DNA from: Iris pallida
Lineage: Eukaryota; Streptophyta; Magnoliopsida; Asparagales; Iridaceae
Assembly: GCA_029216955.1 (NCBI GenBank)
Contig: JANAVB010002199.1
Span: 13,208,417-13,272,416, forward strand
Direction of reading: 5' to 3'
Length of the DNA stretch: 64,000 nucleotides
The number at the start of each line of letters is the position of its first letter. Position 1 is the first letter of the stretch. A model generated the notes under the pieces. The model was not told the origin of the DNA. It saw nothing but the letters and a program-made list of their open reading frames with translations, and did no database searches. Below, in pieces: positions 44,951 through 56,522 of this stretch. A program made the position numbers and the translations under genes.

Positions 44951-46140
44951 ATGGCGACTCTGCTGGGGACTACCTTTTCCTCTGACGAGAAGGTGGTGAC
45001 GCAATCCGATACCGATAAAGTGGGGAGCACTCAGGAGATGTTGATCGTGAAGTTCGATCAGCAGGCGTTCGAAGAGATGCTCTCGAGGGACGACTCTACT
45101 TCCTCAAAATCAGCGAAGCGAAACAAGTCTCGCAAGACTTGGCTTACGAAGGCTCGCGCTGCATATCCTGCCAATATTGTAGAAGATATGTAACTGAAGG
45201 GGAACTCCATCATGGGGGCGCATAACCCTTCCACAGGAGCTCCCAATGCGTAGAAGGCACATACCGTTCCGGGCTCTACTAGCCCAGCGACTTCCCTCTT
45301 GCGCAATCAACAACAGAGTGTTCAACACTCAAAACTTGGCAAAGAAAAATACTACGATGCCAAGAATCGAAGTGTTCGACGCTCTGGACAAACTCAGCGA
45401 GGCTCGCAAACGAAGGAGGCAAAACTGGAAGAAAACAACACTGTTTTCTAAAGCATGCGCCCAGAGCTATGCGCCCAAGGCAGTATGTGGGTGCATAACT
45501 CTGGCCAGAGGACTTCTGTCTTCGATAGGCTATGCGCCCAGGCTCTGATGACCTATTCTATGCGCCCATATCCAGGAGGGCCAGGCATGCTGCCAAGACT
45601 TCAGGAAAGCATACGCCCAAGGGCGTGCTCAAGGGTCTATGCGCCCACAGCAAAAAGACAGACCCCACCGCGTATAGCACGGGGCTGTCTTCAAGGTCAT
45701 CACGGAACTTAGGTGTGGGGGTTGCCCCTGCACATGAATTAAGTCCGGATGTGCCAACTTCCCTTACAAAACCATATGCAAAGCTCGACGATGCATGTGA
45801 CATGGGTTTTAAGGCAAAACTCCCTTCCGTCGATTTACGCGACAAGATAAATCATAAGCGTAAGGCGAGGGAGGATACTGCAATTCATGGCATACATCTG
45901 TGCACCAGTATTGTCATCAACTGTTGTTGCTCCAAAGCAACGGAGGTGCCTCCGAGGCAGTCCGTGTTTCGACGACTGCAGCACTCTGATGATGAAATGT
46001 TGCTATGTGTTTCATCCAACATGGCTTCATGGGGTCCTCCTTACGGGAGCCCCAATCAAAGAAGGTGGACCACTAACCTAACTTTTTCTCTCAGTTATGC
46101 GAACAGAAGAAGAAGAAGTCTGCCAACAAATAGACAGTGA
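44951..46140 (+). pseudogene. Element C ORF1 (decayed)
   Basis: It starts MATLLGTTFSSDEKVVTQSD at 44951, overlapping the primer binding site, and continues MLIVKFDQQAFEEML. It stops at TAA 45191-45193. Further ORF1 sequence follows in several frames, including repeats of the ATGCGCCCA word (45454-45650). It ends with TSIVINCCCSKATEV and RQSVFRRLQHSDDEM, SSNMASW, the counterpart of the Cys-rich motif in A and B. At least three stops or frameshifts occur. Confidence 0.75.
44952..44969 (+). other. Element C primer binding site (tRNA-Arg type)
   Basis: TGGCGACTCTGCTGGGGA starts four bases after the LTR end. Its first two bases are part of the ORF1 ATG. Confidence 0.8.
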
Positions 46141-46164
46141 GCTGTTGCATCTGAAGGAGTCTAC

Positions 46165-48060
46165 ATGGGTACTCGGTCAAGGACGAGATTCCGTATAGAT
46201 GACGAGGACTCCCAAGCTGGGGGTGATGATCCTTCAGCTGGGGATAGTATTCCCTCAGAATCTGAAGTAGACGACCTTCACACCGGGGGTAGCCTTCCAG
46301 ATGATAGGGATAGCCTTCTAGATAACGTTGATCTCTTCGAGTCCGACGGTGACTATCTACCTCCCCTGCCTGAAGACGAGGGTCTTTTCAACTCAGAGAC
46401 AGACAGTATCAACACCAGTTGTACTGTCTTCTCTATTCATCCTCGCATGTTATCTGCGTACATGGCGGATGGAGAGAGACCTGAAGAAGCCAGTGATCAG
46501 ACCAACAAGCGGCTAGAGAGTCTTGAAACGGCATTTGCCAAGATTACTGATATGCTTACCAGTATCATGACAGTCTAAACTGCTGGGGCTGTTCCTCCAC
46601 CTCAATCGAACGTCTCAGCACACGCTAGTCCGGCTCATAGCAACAACCCTCCTTCACTACAAAAGGAGTATCATTCCATTGCGCCTTCTTCAAATCCCGT
46701 AAATGATGGGGGTGGTCCTTCGCCAACGATGCTTGGCAATCGTACAGCAACTGTTTCTCAACATCTGCTCAATCAGCATGATGCAATTGATTCTCTTGTT
46801 GCCCGTCTCGATACCATCTCACACAAAGACGAGCTTCAGAAGATGGAGATATCTCAACCTTATCCTCCTGAATGGGAAAATGTTACTTGCCCTCCTAACT
46901 ACAAGCCATTGACGCTAAATTTATTTGACGGGATGACTTCTCCTCGCCACACATGACATACTTCAATACGCAGACTCTGTACTTACCAAGGGACGATCCG
47001 TTCTTGTCAAAGCTATTTATCAGCACCTTGTAGGGGGTAGCTTTTGAATGGTTCTACAATCTGCCTAACGGTTGCATTAATTCCTTTAAATACTTGGAGA
47101 GGTTATTCCTCAACAGGTTTTATGAGAGTGGCATGCATGTTAGTATGTCCACCCTCATAGAGACCAAGCAAAGGAGGAGTGAGTCTGTTATTGCTTTCAT
47201 CGAACGCTTCAGGTGACTAGCATTGAAGATGCCCTTCGGTATACCAGACTCAGAGCTTATGGATACTTGTCGACATAACTTCCTTCCTACATTGAAGTTC
47301 TGTCTGGGTATACATAAGTATGATACATGACCCGCTTTCATCGGGGCCGTTGATGCTGCTGCAAATGATGTCCCTAATCTGGAATTACTGGGGTTGAAGA
47401 CATCCAAATCTGAAGACAAAAGCAAGCACCCCCAAACTATCCCTGTCCGTGGGGGTAAAGGGAAAGAAGTCTTGAAGGTCGATACTACCAAGGGAGCTTC
47501 CAATTCTCAGGGCGCTCCTGACAAACCCAAGAAGACTTTCTCCTTTGACGAAGATGATGTTATTACCATTTTTCACACATTGATGAAGGGTAATAAACTG
47601 ACATTGCCTCCACCACGGTGTCTTGTGGAGGCGAACCAACTCAACGATACCAAGTACTGTCTTTATCATCAATACGTGCACCACTCTACCAAGGATTGCA
47701 TCGTCCTGAAGAAGAAGATACAACAGCTTATCGACAGCCAAGTTATCAACCTCGAAGCTGAAGATAAGGTTGTATCTTCTAACATGATCTCTCTTCAATT
47801 TGGTGACTTTTCTCCCACAGAAGTCCCAGACGGCGTAGTCCCAATCCCCAAGGCAGTAATGGAAGTCGTCAACCTGCCGCCAGCTCGCAACTCAATATCA
47901 ACGTTGGTGCCACTCACGACAGAATGTGGTGAGATCAAGTGGGTCCATCCAGACCTTGTGCAAGAAATGATGCAGGGGGTGGTGTCTTCCAAAGCAAAGA
48001 AGGGCAAAAAATACAAATCATGCCATATGGTGTCTTCTCCCATTTACGAAGTTCTATCTG
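46165..48060 (+). pseudogene. Element C gag (decayed)
   Basis: An open stretch at 46165-46578 (to MTV and TAA) matches the ORF1-gag junction. Then come ISQPYPPEWENVTCPPNYKP, LFDGMTSP, and fragments of the FYES-type capsid segment with several frameshifts (46957-47390). The C-terminal part is open from 47394, with KYCLYHQYVHHSTKDCIVLK, the zinc-knuckle-like segment. It is strongly degraded compared with A and B. Confidence 0.82.
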
Positions 48061-49514
48061 GCGAGACGCGATCCGGGAAGACTTACCTACGGACTTATGA
48101 CCCCACACAAGAAGATGCAGTGCCTTCTCAAGCTTCTGCTGTCCCCACAAGTTCAGAAGCTGGTCCATCTAAGTCCTCAACTACCTACAAAGCTAAGCAG
48201 AAGGAGACGCGATTTGATAAGTCTCTGAAGGTACCAACTCCTGAAGGCATGGATCGGCCATACAACTTTGACATACTGGCACAGCTGGCCAATACACCTG
48301 CCAGGTTGTCTTTGTTCGATCTACTGCGACTCTCTAAAGAGACGCGGAAAGCTTTAAGTGAGGCATTACTACATGCCGACTCTTATCTCGCTGAAGTCAA
48401 AGCCCCCGCTGAAGATTCCATCTCCTGTCCTCACTGTCATAGCGCTATGGAAGTGATGCCCAACATCACCTTTTCACAAGAGGACATGCAATTCAAAAAC
48501 AATCGTTATGACAGGCCTCTGTACTATACATGATATATCGGGACGATTAAGGTGGACCGGATGCATATCGATCCAGGTTCCTCCCTCAGCATCATCCCAA
48601 GAAATTTACTCCAAATTCTAGGGATCCCTCTGCACAAGCTGTCTGCAACCAATACAACTATCATGGCTTTCAATGCTGGGAGAAGCCATCCGCTGGTCAA
48701 GATCTACCTCAAGTACCAGATTGGTGATTTCAGAACAGAGTTTTCTTGCTATGTAATCGACGCCAATGTGCCCTACAACGTCTTGTTGGGACGTTCGTGG
48801 ATACACGAGAACATAATCGTTTCTTCTACCCTTCACCAGTGCTTCAAGTACGTCAACGGTGATGGCATCGTGAAGACGGAGTTTGCCGATGTCGATCCTT
48901 TTAAGGGTATTGAAGCCTACTATGGAGATTCGGTACTTTATCAATCTTAGCTTCCCAAGGATGACGACAACGAAGCTGACGATGAAGCTAAAGTCAATTC
49001 ATCCGCCAGTGACAGTCCCCTGTTTATCCGAGTCAAAGGATGTACTACTCCAAAAAGTACTCCAAAATCTCTCACAATCTGGGTCAAAAAGAAGAATCCT
49101 GATATTGTCAAATCATTGACCATCACTCTCCGCAAAACGACTCGGGTGGAGCCCGCTGAAGTCCGTCCTCCCAATCCTAATGAGGTACCCTACGTGGTGA
49201 ACTTGACCAAGTCTGTTGCTCCTATTCCGGACAATGATCCCCTCAATGAGTATATCAATACTCAAAATAATGTACCTTCAGTGGATGATGTTATCCCTGA
49301 TGAAGAACTTGCATATTTTCTAAGTAAAGATTTATCTTTTAATTACTCCGATGTCTACCAATCTGTAAACCAGTACATAGATACGATATACGCCCTAGAG
49401 CATGACATATGACCACATCTCTGCATATCGATCACGACGCCTCATCTGCGGGAAAAAGTCTGGCCAGAAGATATCCACTACTTCATCGTTCCAGCTAGAA
49501 GAAAGTGTGAAGAA
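48061..49514 (+). pseudogene. Element C protease (decayed)
   Basis: It shows RPYNFDILAQLANTPARLSL, then TGA at about 48531 after RPLYYT, then KVDRMHIDPGSSLSIIPRN (active site DPGS) and NVLLGRSWIHENIIVSSTL. A TAG at 48948-48950 and a TGA near 49410 end the following open frames. The order agrees with A and B. Confidence 0.82.
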
Positions 49515-51100
49515 TTGATCATCTTAAGTCGAATAAATGGCGAAAGAAAGTTCGTTATGGACTTTACTACTCCCAATCACAATACTGAAGCTGACTATGA
49601 TTCTGGAAAAATGCAACTTTACCGATATAGTTGGCAGGCCAAGAATATCATCCAGAACATGGGATATGATATAAAAAGTGACCAGGGACTAAGCTACGGT
49701 CAAGGGCAACGATTGCCAATACGTCACTTTGCTCCTCCTAGCAAACCTGAGAACTATTATCAACAAAACGGTGTTGGTTTGGGTTACGTTACTCCTCCAA
49801 TAACTCCTGAAGGATCAGACGTCGAAGTGGATCGTTGTTCTCATTCTTTTGATTCCTGCCTCTGGGATTCAGACTCCAGCATTGGAGACATGTTCAAAGC
49901 AACTTTATCCGTCAACATGGTGTCAGTTGACCAAATTACAGAAGATGTCCAATCAATCGAGCTCGAACAATGGACTCAAAAGATGGACACCAGGTGGGAG
50001 TTACGTTTCGAACAACGTGAACCACCTACTGAAGACGAAGTCGTCCAAATTAATTTGGGAGATGAATCATCTCTTAAACCTATCTTTATCAGCAAAAGTC
50101 TGTCTGGTGAAGAACGACAATCTCTTATACAGCTTATAAGAGAATATATTATCGTCTTTGCACGGAGCTATGAAGACATGCCAGGCTTGGACCCTACAGT
50201 TGCTATGCACCGCCTAAATATCTCATCTAAAGCTAATCCAGTGAAGCAGCAGCAACGGCGATTCCGACCAGATATCATGGAGGCCATCGAGAGTGAAGTC
50301 AAGAAGCTTATTTCAAGTGGGTTCATTCGCGAAGAACAATACCCTGACTGGGTCGCTAATATTGTTCCAGTCATAAAAAAGAATGGTAAAGTTTAAGTCT
50401 GTATCAATTACCGTGATTCGAACTCTGCATGCCCAAAAGACGAGTTCCCTCTACCGAACACCGACGTCATGATCGACGATACTTGCGGCTTCGAACAGAT
50501 GTCCTTCATGGATGGTTTCTCAGGCTACAACCAGATCAAGATGTTCCCCGATGATGAGAAACATATATCTTTTCGAACACCGTTGGGGGTATACTGCTAT
50601 ACGGTGATGTCCTTCGGATTAAAAAATACAGGGGCGACATACCAGCGAGCTATGAACATAATTTTTCGTGATCATTTACGCAAAACAGTGGAATGCTACG
50701 CAGACGATATCGCAGTTAAAAGTCGTCTCAAGGGCAACCACCTCCAAGATTTGAGAACGGTGTTCGAACTAATGCGTGGACACCAACTCAAGATGAATCC
50801 AACAAAGTCTTTTCTGGGAGTCTCCAACGACAAGTTCCTTGGTTTTGTTATCACTTCAAAAGGTATACATCTTGTCCCAGAGAAAGTGAAAGCTATCCTC
50901 GATATACGTCCTCCAAGAAATCTTAAAGAGCTACGCGGACTTCAAGGAAGGCTAGCCTATATCAGACGATTCATTTCAAATCTTTCTGGAAAGTGTCAAC
51001 CGTTTACTCAACTCATGAAGAAAGGAGTATCTTTCGTCTGGACTGAACAATGTCAACGCGCATTTGACGACATCAAGAAGTATCGCACAAGCTCCCCAGT
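49515..51100 (+). pseudogene. Element C reverse transcriptase
   Basis: The linker and RT are open in 49515-50396 and 50469-51452. The linker join AKNIIQNMGYDIKSDQG is in frame here, unlike in A and B. RT motifs include DWVANIVPVIKKNG, FMDGFSGYNQIKMF and CYADDIAVKS (Ala for Val before the catalytic Asp pair). The frame is broken by TAA at 50394-50396, where B has Arg, and by changes in the following 70 bases. Confidence 0.87.
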
Positions 51101-52015
51101 GTTGGTGGCTCCGATAATTGGAAAGCCTTTCTTGTTATATGTTCGCGCTATGGATCATTCCCTTGGTGCCCTATTAGCTCAGAAGAATGAAGGCGGCCAT
51201 GAACAGTCAATCTACTACCTCAGCCGCACGATGGTGGGTGTCGAGCACAGATACACACCTGTAGAAAAGGAATGTCTCGTACTGGTATTTGCTATCCAGA
51301 AGACTCGTCACTATGTGTCTGGACAGACTATCCACATCATATCTAGAGTCAATCCTCTCAGAATACTCATGAGTAAATCGGGTTCTCTTAATTCTCGTTT
51401 AGCTACATGGGCAATGCTGTTGACTCCATACGATATGTTGTTCGTCCCTTAGAAGGCAGTAAAAGGCCAAGCATTAGCTGATTTTTTAGCAGCTCATCCG
51501 GTGCCAGAATCTTTCAAACTCTACGATGAAATCCTAGATGAAGTAGTGGAGTCTAACACCGTAACTGAGAAAATCCCCATTTGGTGAAAGTTCTTTGACG
51601 GTGCATCAAGAACAGGACTTAAAGGAAATATCGTGGCCGAAGTAGGCATCGTACTTGTGTCACCCGACCACCTGGTTATACACTATACATATTCTCTCGT
51701 GGAACCTTGTACCAACAACGTGGACGAATATAACGCCCTACTGATCGGCCTTCAATTGGCAAAACAACTAGGAGTTGACTACTAAGCTTACGATGATTCT
51801 AAGCTAATAGTTAGTCAGGTCCGAGGGGATTATGAAGTTCGTCATGAAGATATCATCCCATTTCACAAAGCGACAATTGAATTGGCTTCTACCTTCGCTG
51901 GATTCTTCATCGAGCACGTGTCTCGATTACAGAATATAGAAGCCGATGCTTTAGTCGGTCTTGCTGCTTCCCTGACCGTTTCTGTCAATACTCAGTATTC
52001 GATCACAGTGTCTGG
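51101..52015 (+). pseudogene. Element C RNase H and archaeal-type RNase H
   Basis: The native RNase H starts FLLYVRAMDHSLGALLAQ. TAG at 51450-51452 ends the RT frame at DMLFVP. The archaeal-type domain follows with KFFDGASRTG, NVDEYNALLIG, YDDSKLIVSQVRG and EADALVGLAA, so all acidic positions remain, but TGA before KFFDGAS and TAA before AYDDSK break it. This copy retains the segment that B has lost. Confidence 0.82.
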
Positions 52016-53340
52016 TTGTTCTGTGTGAAAGATGCCTTGCATATTCATCACAGTTACGTAACAGAAACAAACGTCGACGTTAAAGACTGGATATTTCCTT
52101 TCATAGACTATGATGTCTACGGAATCTTCCTTGAGGACCCAAAGGAAGCAGTGTCTGTCCAAAGGCGATCCCTCATATTTTACTATGATACAACTACCAA
52201 AATGATGTACCGACGCTCTTACGACGGGCTACTGTTACGATGTTTATCAGACACAGAAGCCAAACATACACTCCATGAGGCTCACGATGGAATTTGTGGT
52301 GCACATCAACCAGGCCCCAAATTACAAGATTGCCTCAGACGAATAGGTTATTATTGGCCCACGATGATAGCAGATGTTGTTGAATATGCAAAGAAGTGTA
52401 GGGCTTGTCAGTTCTATGTCGATTTCATTCATCAACCTTCGGAGTTTCTATACTCGACGGCTGTATCTTGGCCTTTTGAAGCCTGGGGTATGGACGACAT
52501 CGACCCAATCAGCCTGCCATCCTCCAGAGGACATCGGTTTATCCTAGCTATAACCGATTACTTCTCCAAATGGGCAGAAGCTATACTGCTCATTGAAGTA
52601 AAGACGTCAAACGTGATCAGTTTCATCAAACATCACATTATCTACCGCTTCGGCCTACATCGCAGGATCATCCATGATAATGGTCCACAATTCGCGAGCC
52701 ATGCATTCTATCAGTTCTGCAATAAGAATCGAATTCAGAATGTAGCCTCTACCGCTTACAATCCAGCGGCTAATGGATTAGCAGAAGCCTTCAATAAGAC
52801 TATCATCAAACTTCTTAAGAAGTTCGTGTCTTCAAACAAGCGCGATTGGAATAAGAAGCTCGGCAAATGTCTCTGGGCCTATCGTACAACGGTCCGGACT
52901 CCAACAAGCAGTACGCCATTCTCTCTAGTTTCTGGGAGTGAAGCAGTTCTTTCCCTAGAAATCCAGATTCCCTCTCTTCGAGCCTTAGCCAGTGAGTTGA
53001 CTACCGAAAAAAGTTGCCGTCTGCGACTATAAGAGCTGGAAGCGCTAGACGAAAAACGCTTATTAGCTCAACAGCGTATTGAGCTATACCAAGCACACCT
53101 TTTCAGAGCCTTTAATGAAAAGGTAAAGGAAAGAATCTTTCAAGTTGGTGATCTGGTCTTAGCAGTGAGAAGACCAATGGTCATGACGTACAAGATAAAA
53201 GGAAAATTCCAGCCTAAATGGGAAGGTCCTTTCGTTATAGAATCAGTGTATTCTAACGTGCATATCGACTAACCAAGCCTGATGGTGACTTGCTTATGAT
53301 GCCGATCAACGGCAAGTTCCTGAAGAATTATTATGTGTAA
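52016..53340 (+). pseudogene. Element C integrase
   Basis: Open to 53032: HEAHDGICGAHQPGPKLQD and KKCRACQ (zinc finger), WGMDDIDP, IHDNGPQF and NGLAEAFNKT (DDE residues). TAA follows RLRL. The C-terminal domain continues in the same frame (ELEALDEKRLLAQQ) to a further break near 53270 and ends INGKFLKNYYV at 53340. Confidence 0.88.
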
Positions 53341-54036
53341 CCTTCATGTACAACGTTCACATATACCCTGTTTTAATCATGTAAATGTACAGTACAATGT
53401 TTATGTGATTCGAAAAATCATCTAACTATTATCCGTATTTCAAGATCTTGGATACGCCATGGATAATAGGTCCTCTAAAAAAATATTCCCCAATAGAGTT
53501 ATTTTCATTTTGGACTCGGCCCAAACTTGGTCTTACGAAAACAGTCACGTCCATATTACCTCTGAACTATTTTTCGATAATTATTTCCCCAGTGGGATAA
53601 TTAAGAAATGTTTTGCCACGTCCATATAAACTCTGAGCAAAAAATTCATCAAAGATAATCACGTCCATATTATCTCTGAATTATCTACTCCTACCTAATG
53701 TTATATATCCGTCCACGTCCATATTACCTCTGGTCAGATATAGAACATTATCTGCTATTACGTCCATATTATCTCTATTAGCAGCTTCTTTCAACTTATT
53801 ATCTATACTCAAGAACCTTGAATATAAAACGGATAATAAGTCCACATCAAATTTCCCAGCGGAATACCTACCGAAAATATCCCTTCGTCAAAGATAATCA
53901 CGTCCAAATGACCTCTGAATTATTTACTGACTCCTATTTAAATGTTATATACCCGTCCATGTCCATATTACCTCTGGTCGAGGTATAAAACATTCTCTGC
54001 TATTACGTCCATATTACCTCTATTAGCAGCTTCTTT
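53341..54036 (+). repeat. Element C 3' region with eight copies of a conserved motif
   Basis: There is no gene. The motif CACGTCCATATTACCTCTGA or a near copy occurs near 53541, 53608, 53658, 53708, 53755, 53894, 53952 and 54004, on the element sense strand. Related motifs lie in the 3' regions of A and B. The stretch ends where CACTA3 begins. Confidence 0.7.
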
Positions 54037-54049
54037 CACTACAAAAATT

Positions 54050-54740
54050 CATCGATTTAGCGACGGCTATATCCGTCAAAAATCCGTCGGTAAATGTAAT
54101 TACCGACGGATGGTCGATGGATATTGGTTAAAAAAGGTCGTCGAGAAAAGCCTCGTCGCTAACTACAATCCGTCGGCAAGTTGTCGCCCAGCGACGAATT
54201 AGCGACGGACTGCCGTCAACCATACTCGTGCAGTTTGCGACGACTCGCCGACGGATTACCGTCAAATCACGTATCAAAAGAAGTAATGACGTATCACTTA
54301 CCGACGGACATATCCGTCGCTATTTGGTCGGTAAATGCGTATCAGAGAGTTTCTGATACGCAAATTTCGTCGCCAATCAGTCGTGAATGGTCGCTAAGTT
54401 TTGACGGATTCGCGATGGAATACCGACGGACTATCCATCGACCCGATTATGTGAATTATTCATATTTCCAGAACATTGGCGACGGATAATCCGTCGTTAC
54501 ACCGTCGTGAGTCGTCGCTAGACCGTCGCCAATCGGTCGGCCTTATAGCGATGGATTATCCGTCGCTATAAGTTTTACCGACTACTAGCGACGGCATACC
54601 GACGAAATATCCGTCGGCCCTGTCCTGTGAATCTTTCATAATTCTAGAACCTTGGCGACGGATAATCCGTCGGCTTTTAGTCATGCATCTGTCGCTAACT
54701 GGAAATCCCCCAGTTAGCGACGGATAGTCCGTCGAAAATT
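54050..54740. repeat. CACTA3 subterminal repeats with palindromic core
   Basis: At least a dozen copies of CGACGGAT(A/T)(A/G)TCCGTCG and half-sites GCGACGG or TCCGTCGCTA are present. The full unit is a 17 bp palindrome (for example 54479, 54655 and 54719). Confidence 0.85.
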
Positions 54741-54784
54741 GGTTGCCAGTCCGTTGGTAGCTGGAAATTTTTTGAAAAAAAGCA

Positions 54785-55090
54785 TAAAACTGGGCATTCC
54801 CAATATACACAATTCCAATATACAATATACACAATTCCAATATACAATATACACAATTCTAATATATAAAACACACAAATAATTCCAAGCAATTCCAATA
54901 TACACACAATTCCAATATACACAATTCCAATATACAAAACACACAAACAATTCCAACACACAAATAAACACACAAAACACACAAATAATCCCAAGCATTC
55001 AAATTGTTCACACAAAACACACAAATATTCAATATTTAAACATTTTTCAAAATATCCAATATCCACCAACACAAACAAAATAATTCAAAA
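54785..55090. repeat. AT/CA-rich low-complexity repeat
   Basis: Repeats of ACACAATTCCAATATAC and ACACACAAA occur. Open frames on - here (Val/Ile/Cys/Tyr-rich) follow from the repeat. Confidence 0.7.
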
Positions 55091-55100
55091 AATACAAACA

Positions 55101-56451
55101 TCAACGACGAGGGGTGCGATCGTCTGCTGGTGGTGGTACTCCTTGCTGCACCCGTCTCATATACTCGTCCACCAAGTATGGCGGCAATCCCTCCAAGACA
55201 TGGCCTGGAAGTTGGCGTAGCTGCTCTGGCGTCATCATGTCAAGGAGGGCCGTCAAAGTAGGAGGCGGTACGATAGGGACAGTAGGGTCAAAAGAAAGAT
55301 GCCCGACGAAAGAAGGACTGGCAGCACTAGAAGGACCGACAGCACCAGTAAACGAACCGGGAGCAGATAGACCGGCAGCACCAGTAGAAGGACACAGGTA
55401 CGTGGACAACTGCGTCCAAATCTCCGACACCGCCTCGTTCAGATGCGCAAGCTGGGACCTTACATCATCGTCTGTCGGGGCCGCAGGAGGTGGCGGGGGA
55501 GGTGGAAATCTCGGAGTCGCCGAGTGCAAATTAGCTAGGGAGCCGACTTCGTACTCGTGCCCTTTCCTATAGCCGCCGACGGTATCTACGAATAAGTTGT
55601 CGTAGCGAGTGGCCGTAGAAGAGGGCGTCCCGACGGGCGTCGTTTCGTCGACATCCTCGGGAGAAGATGGCTGAATTCGACTAAGGGCCTCACGATACGC
55701 AGCCTATCAAATGAATGTGTTTATTATACTATAAGTTTACCTAAGTTATAATCTAAATCCTATGTTACCCTAAGTTATAGTCTAAATCCTAAGTTTACCT
55801 AAGTTATTGTCTGAATCCTAAGTTTACCTAAGTTATTGTCTGAATACTTATAATTCTAACATAAATCTCATAAACGTAAGTACTTACATCCGTCGTCTTG
55901 GCCCTTTCGTCGACGAAGCTCCCGTCCTTCCGCCTCTTGTGGACATGCTAGAATACATCGTACATGGTGACCGAGTCAGCAGGTTTTCCCTCCTTTAATG
56001 CCTGTTGGGTATACATACGAAATATTCGTAGAATTTAATTAATTAAGTATATTAATAGTACCGAATTAGATAGTGAATGAATTTGCGGTATCACACCAGA
56101 TCTGCAAGCGTCGCTGCGTGGGGCTTTGATCCCCCCGTATGTAGCCCCGTGGCCCGTCAGTTCGCTTTCGCTTTTTCCGATTTCTCCTTGAAGGCAGGAG
56201 TATCCATCTTCTCCAACATCTGCTCATAGTAGTCCTGCCGGAGCCACTCTTTCTTTGAATGCGCCATTCGAAGGTCATGAACCGCATCCCGGATCTTCTT
56301 TCCGACGACGCTTCTATAGGTCTTGCGGATCGCCTTCTCACGATGGGCGGGCCACCAGTAGGTCCTCTGACATACAAATTCAATTATCATGATATTAAAA
56401 AAATGTTTGATTAAAGTATAATTAATAATTAACCACAATATATATATATAT

Positions 56452-56522
<71 letters not shown>

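Larger units (their letters stand above)
887..54036 (+). mobile_element. Element C: Ty3/gypsy Tat-clade LTR retrotransposon, oldest of three
   Basis: The sense strand is +. The 5' LTR starts at about 887 (TGTAGAAGC after the copia sequence; a second TGTAGAAGC at 940 is an alternative start). It is cut at 1261 by element A and resumes at 44493-44947. Then follow the PBS (44952), ORF1, gag, protease, RT, RNase H, archaeal-type RNase H and integrase ending at 53340, and a 3' untranslated region broken at 54037 by CACTA3. The 3' LTR is not in the window. The coding part holds at least ten nonsense codons and several frameshifts, so it cannot make proteins. Family assignment rests on the dual RNase H and the gene order. 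Decay exceeds that of A and B, as expected for the outermost element. Confidence 0.85.

Noticed and set aside
54556..55078. Cys/Val/Tyr-rich frames on - .
   Set aside because: They follow from ACACAATTCCAATATAC repeats and the palindromic subterminal repeats.
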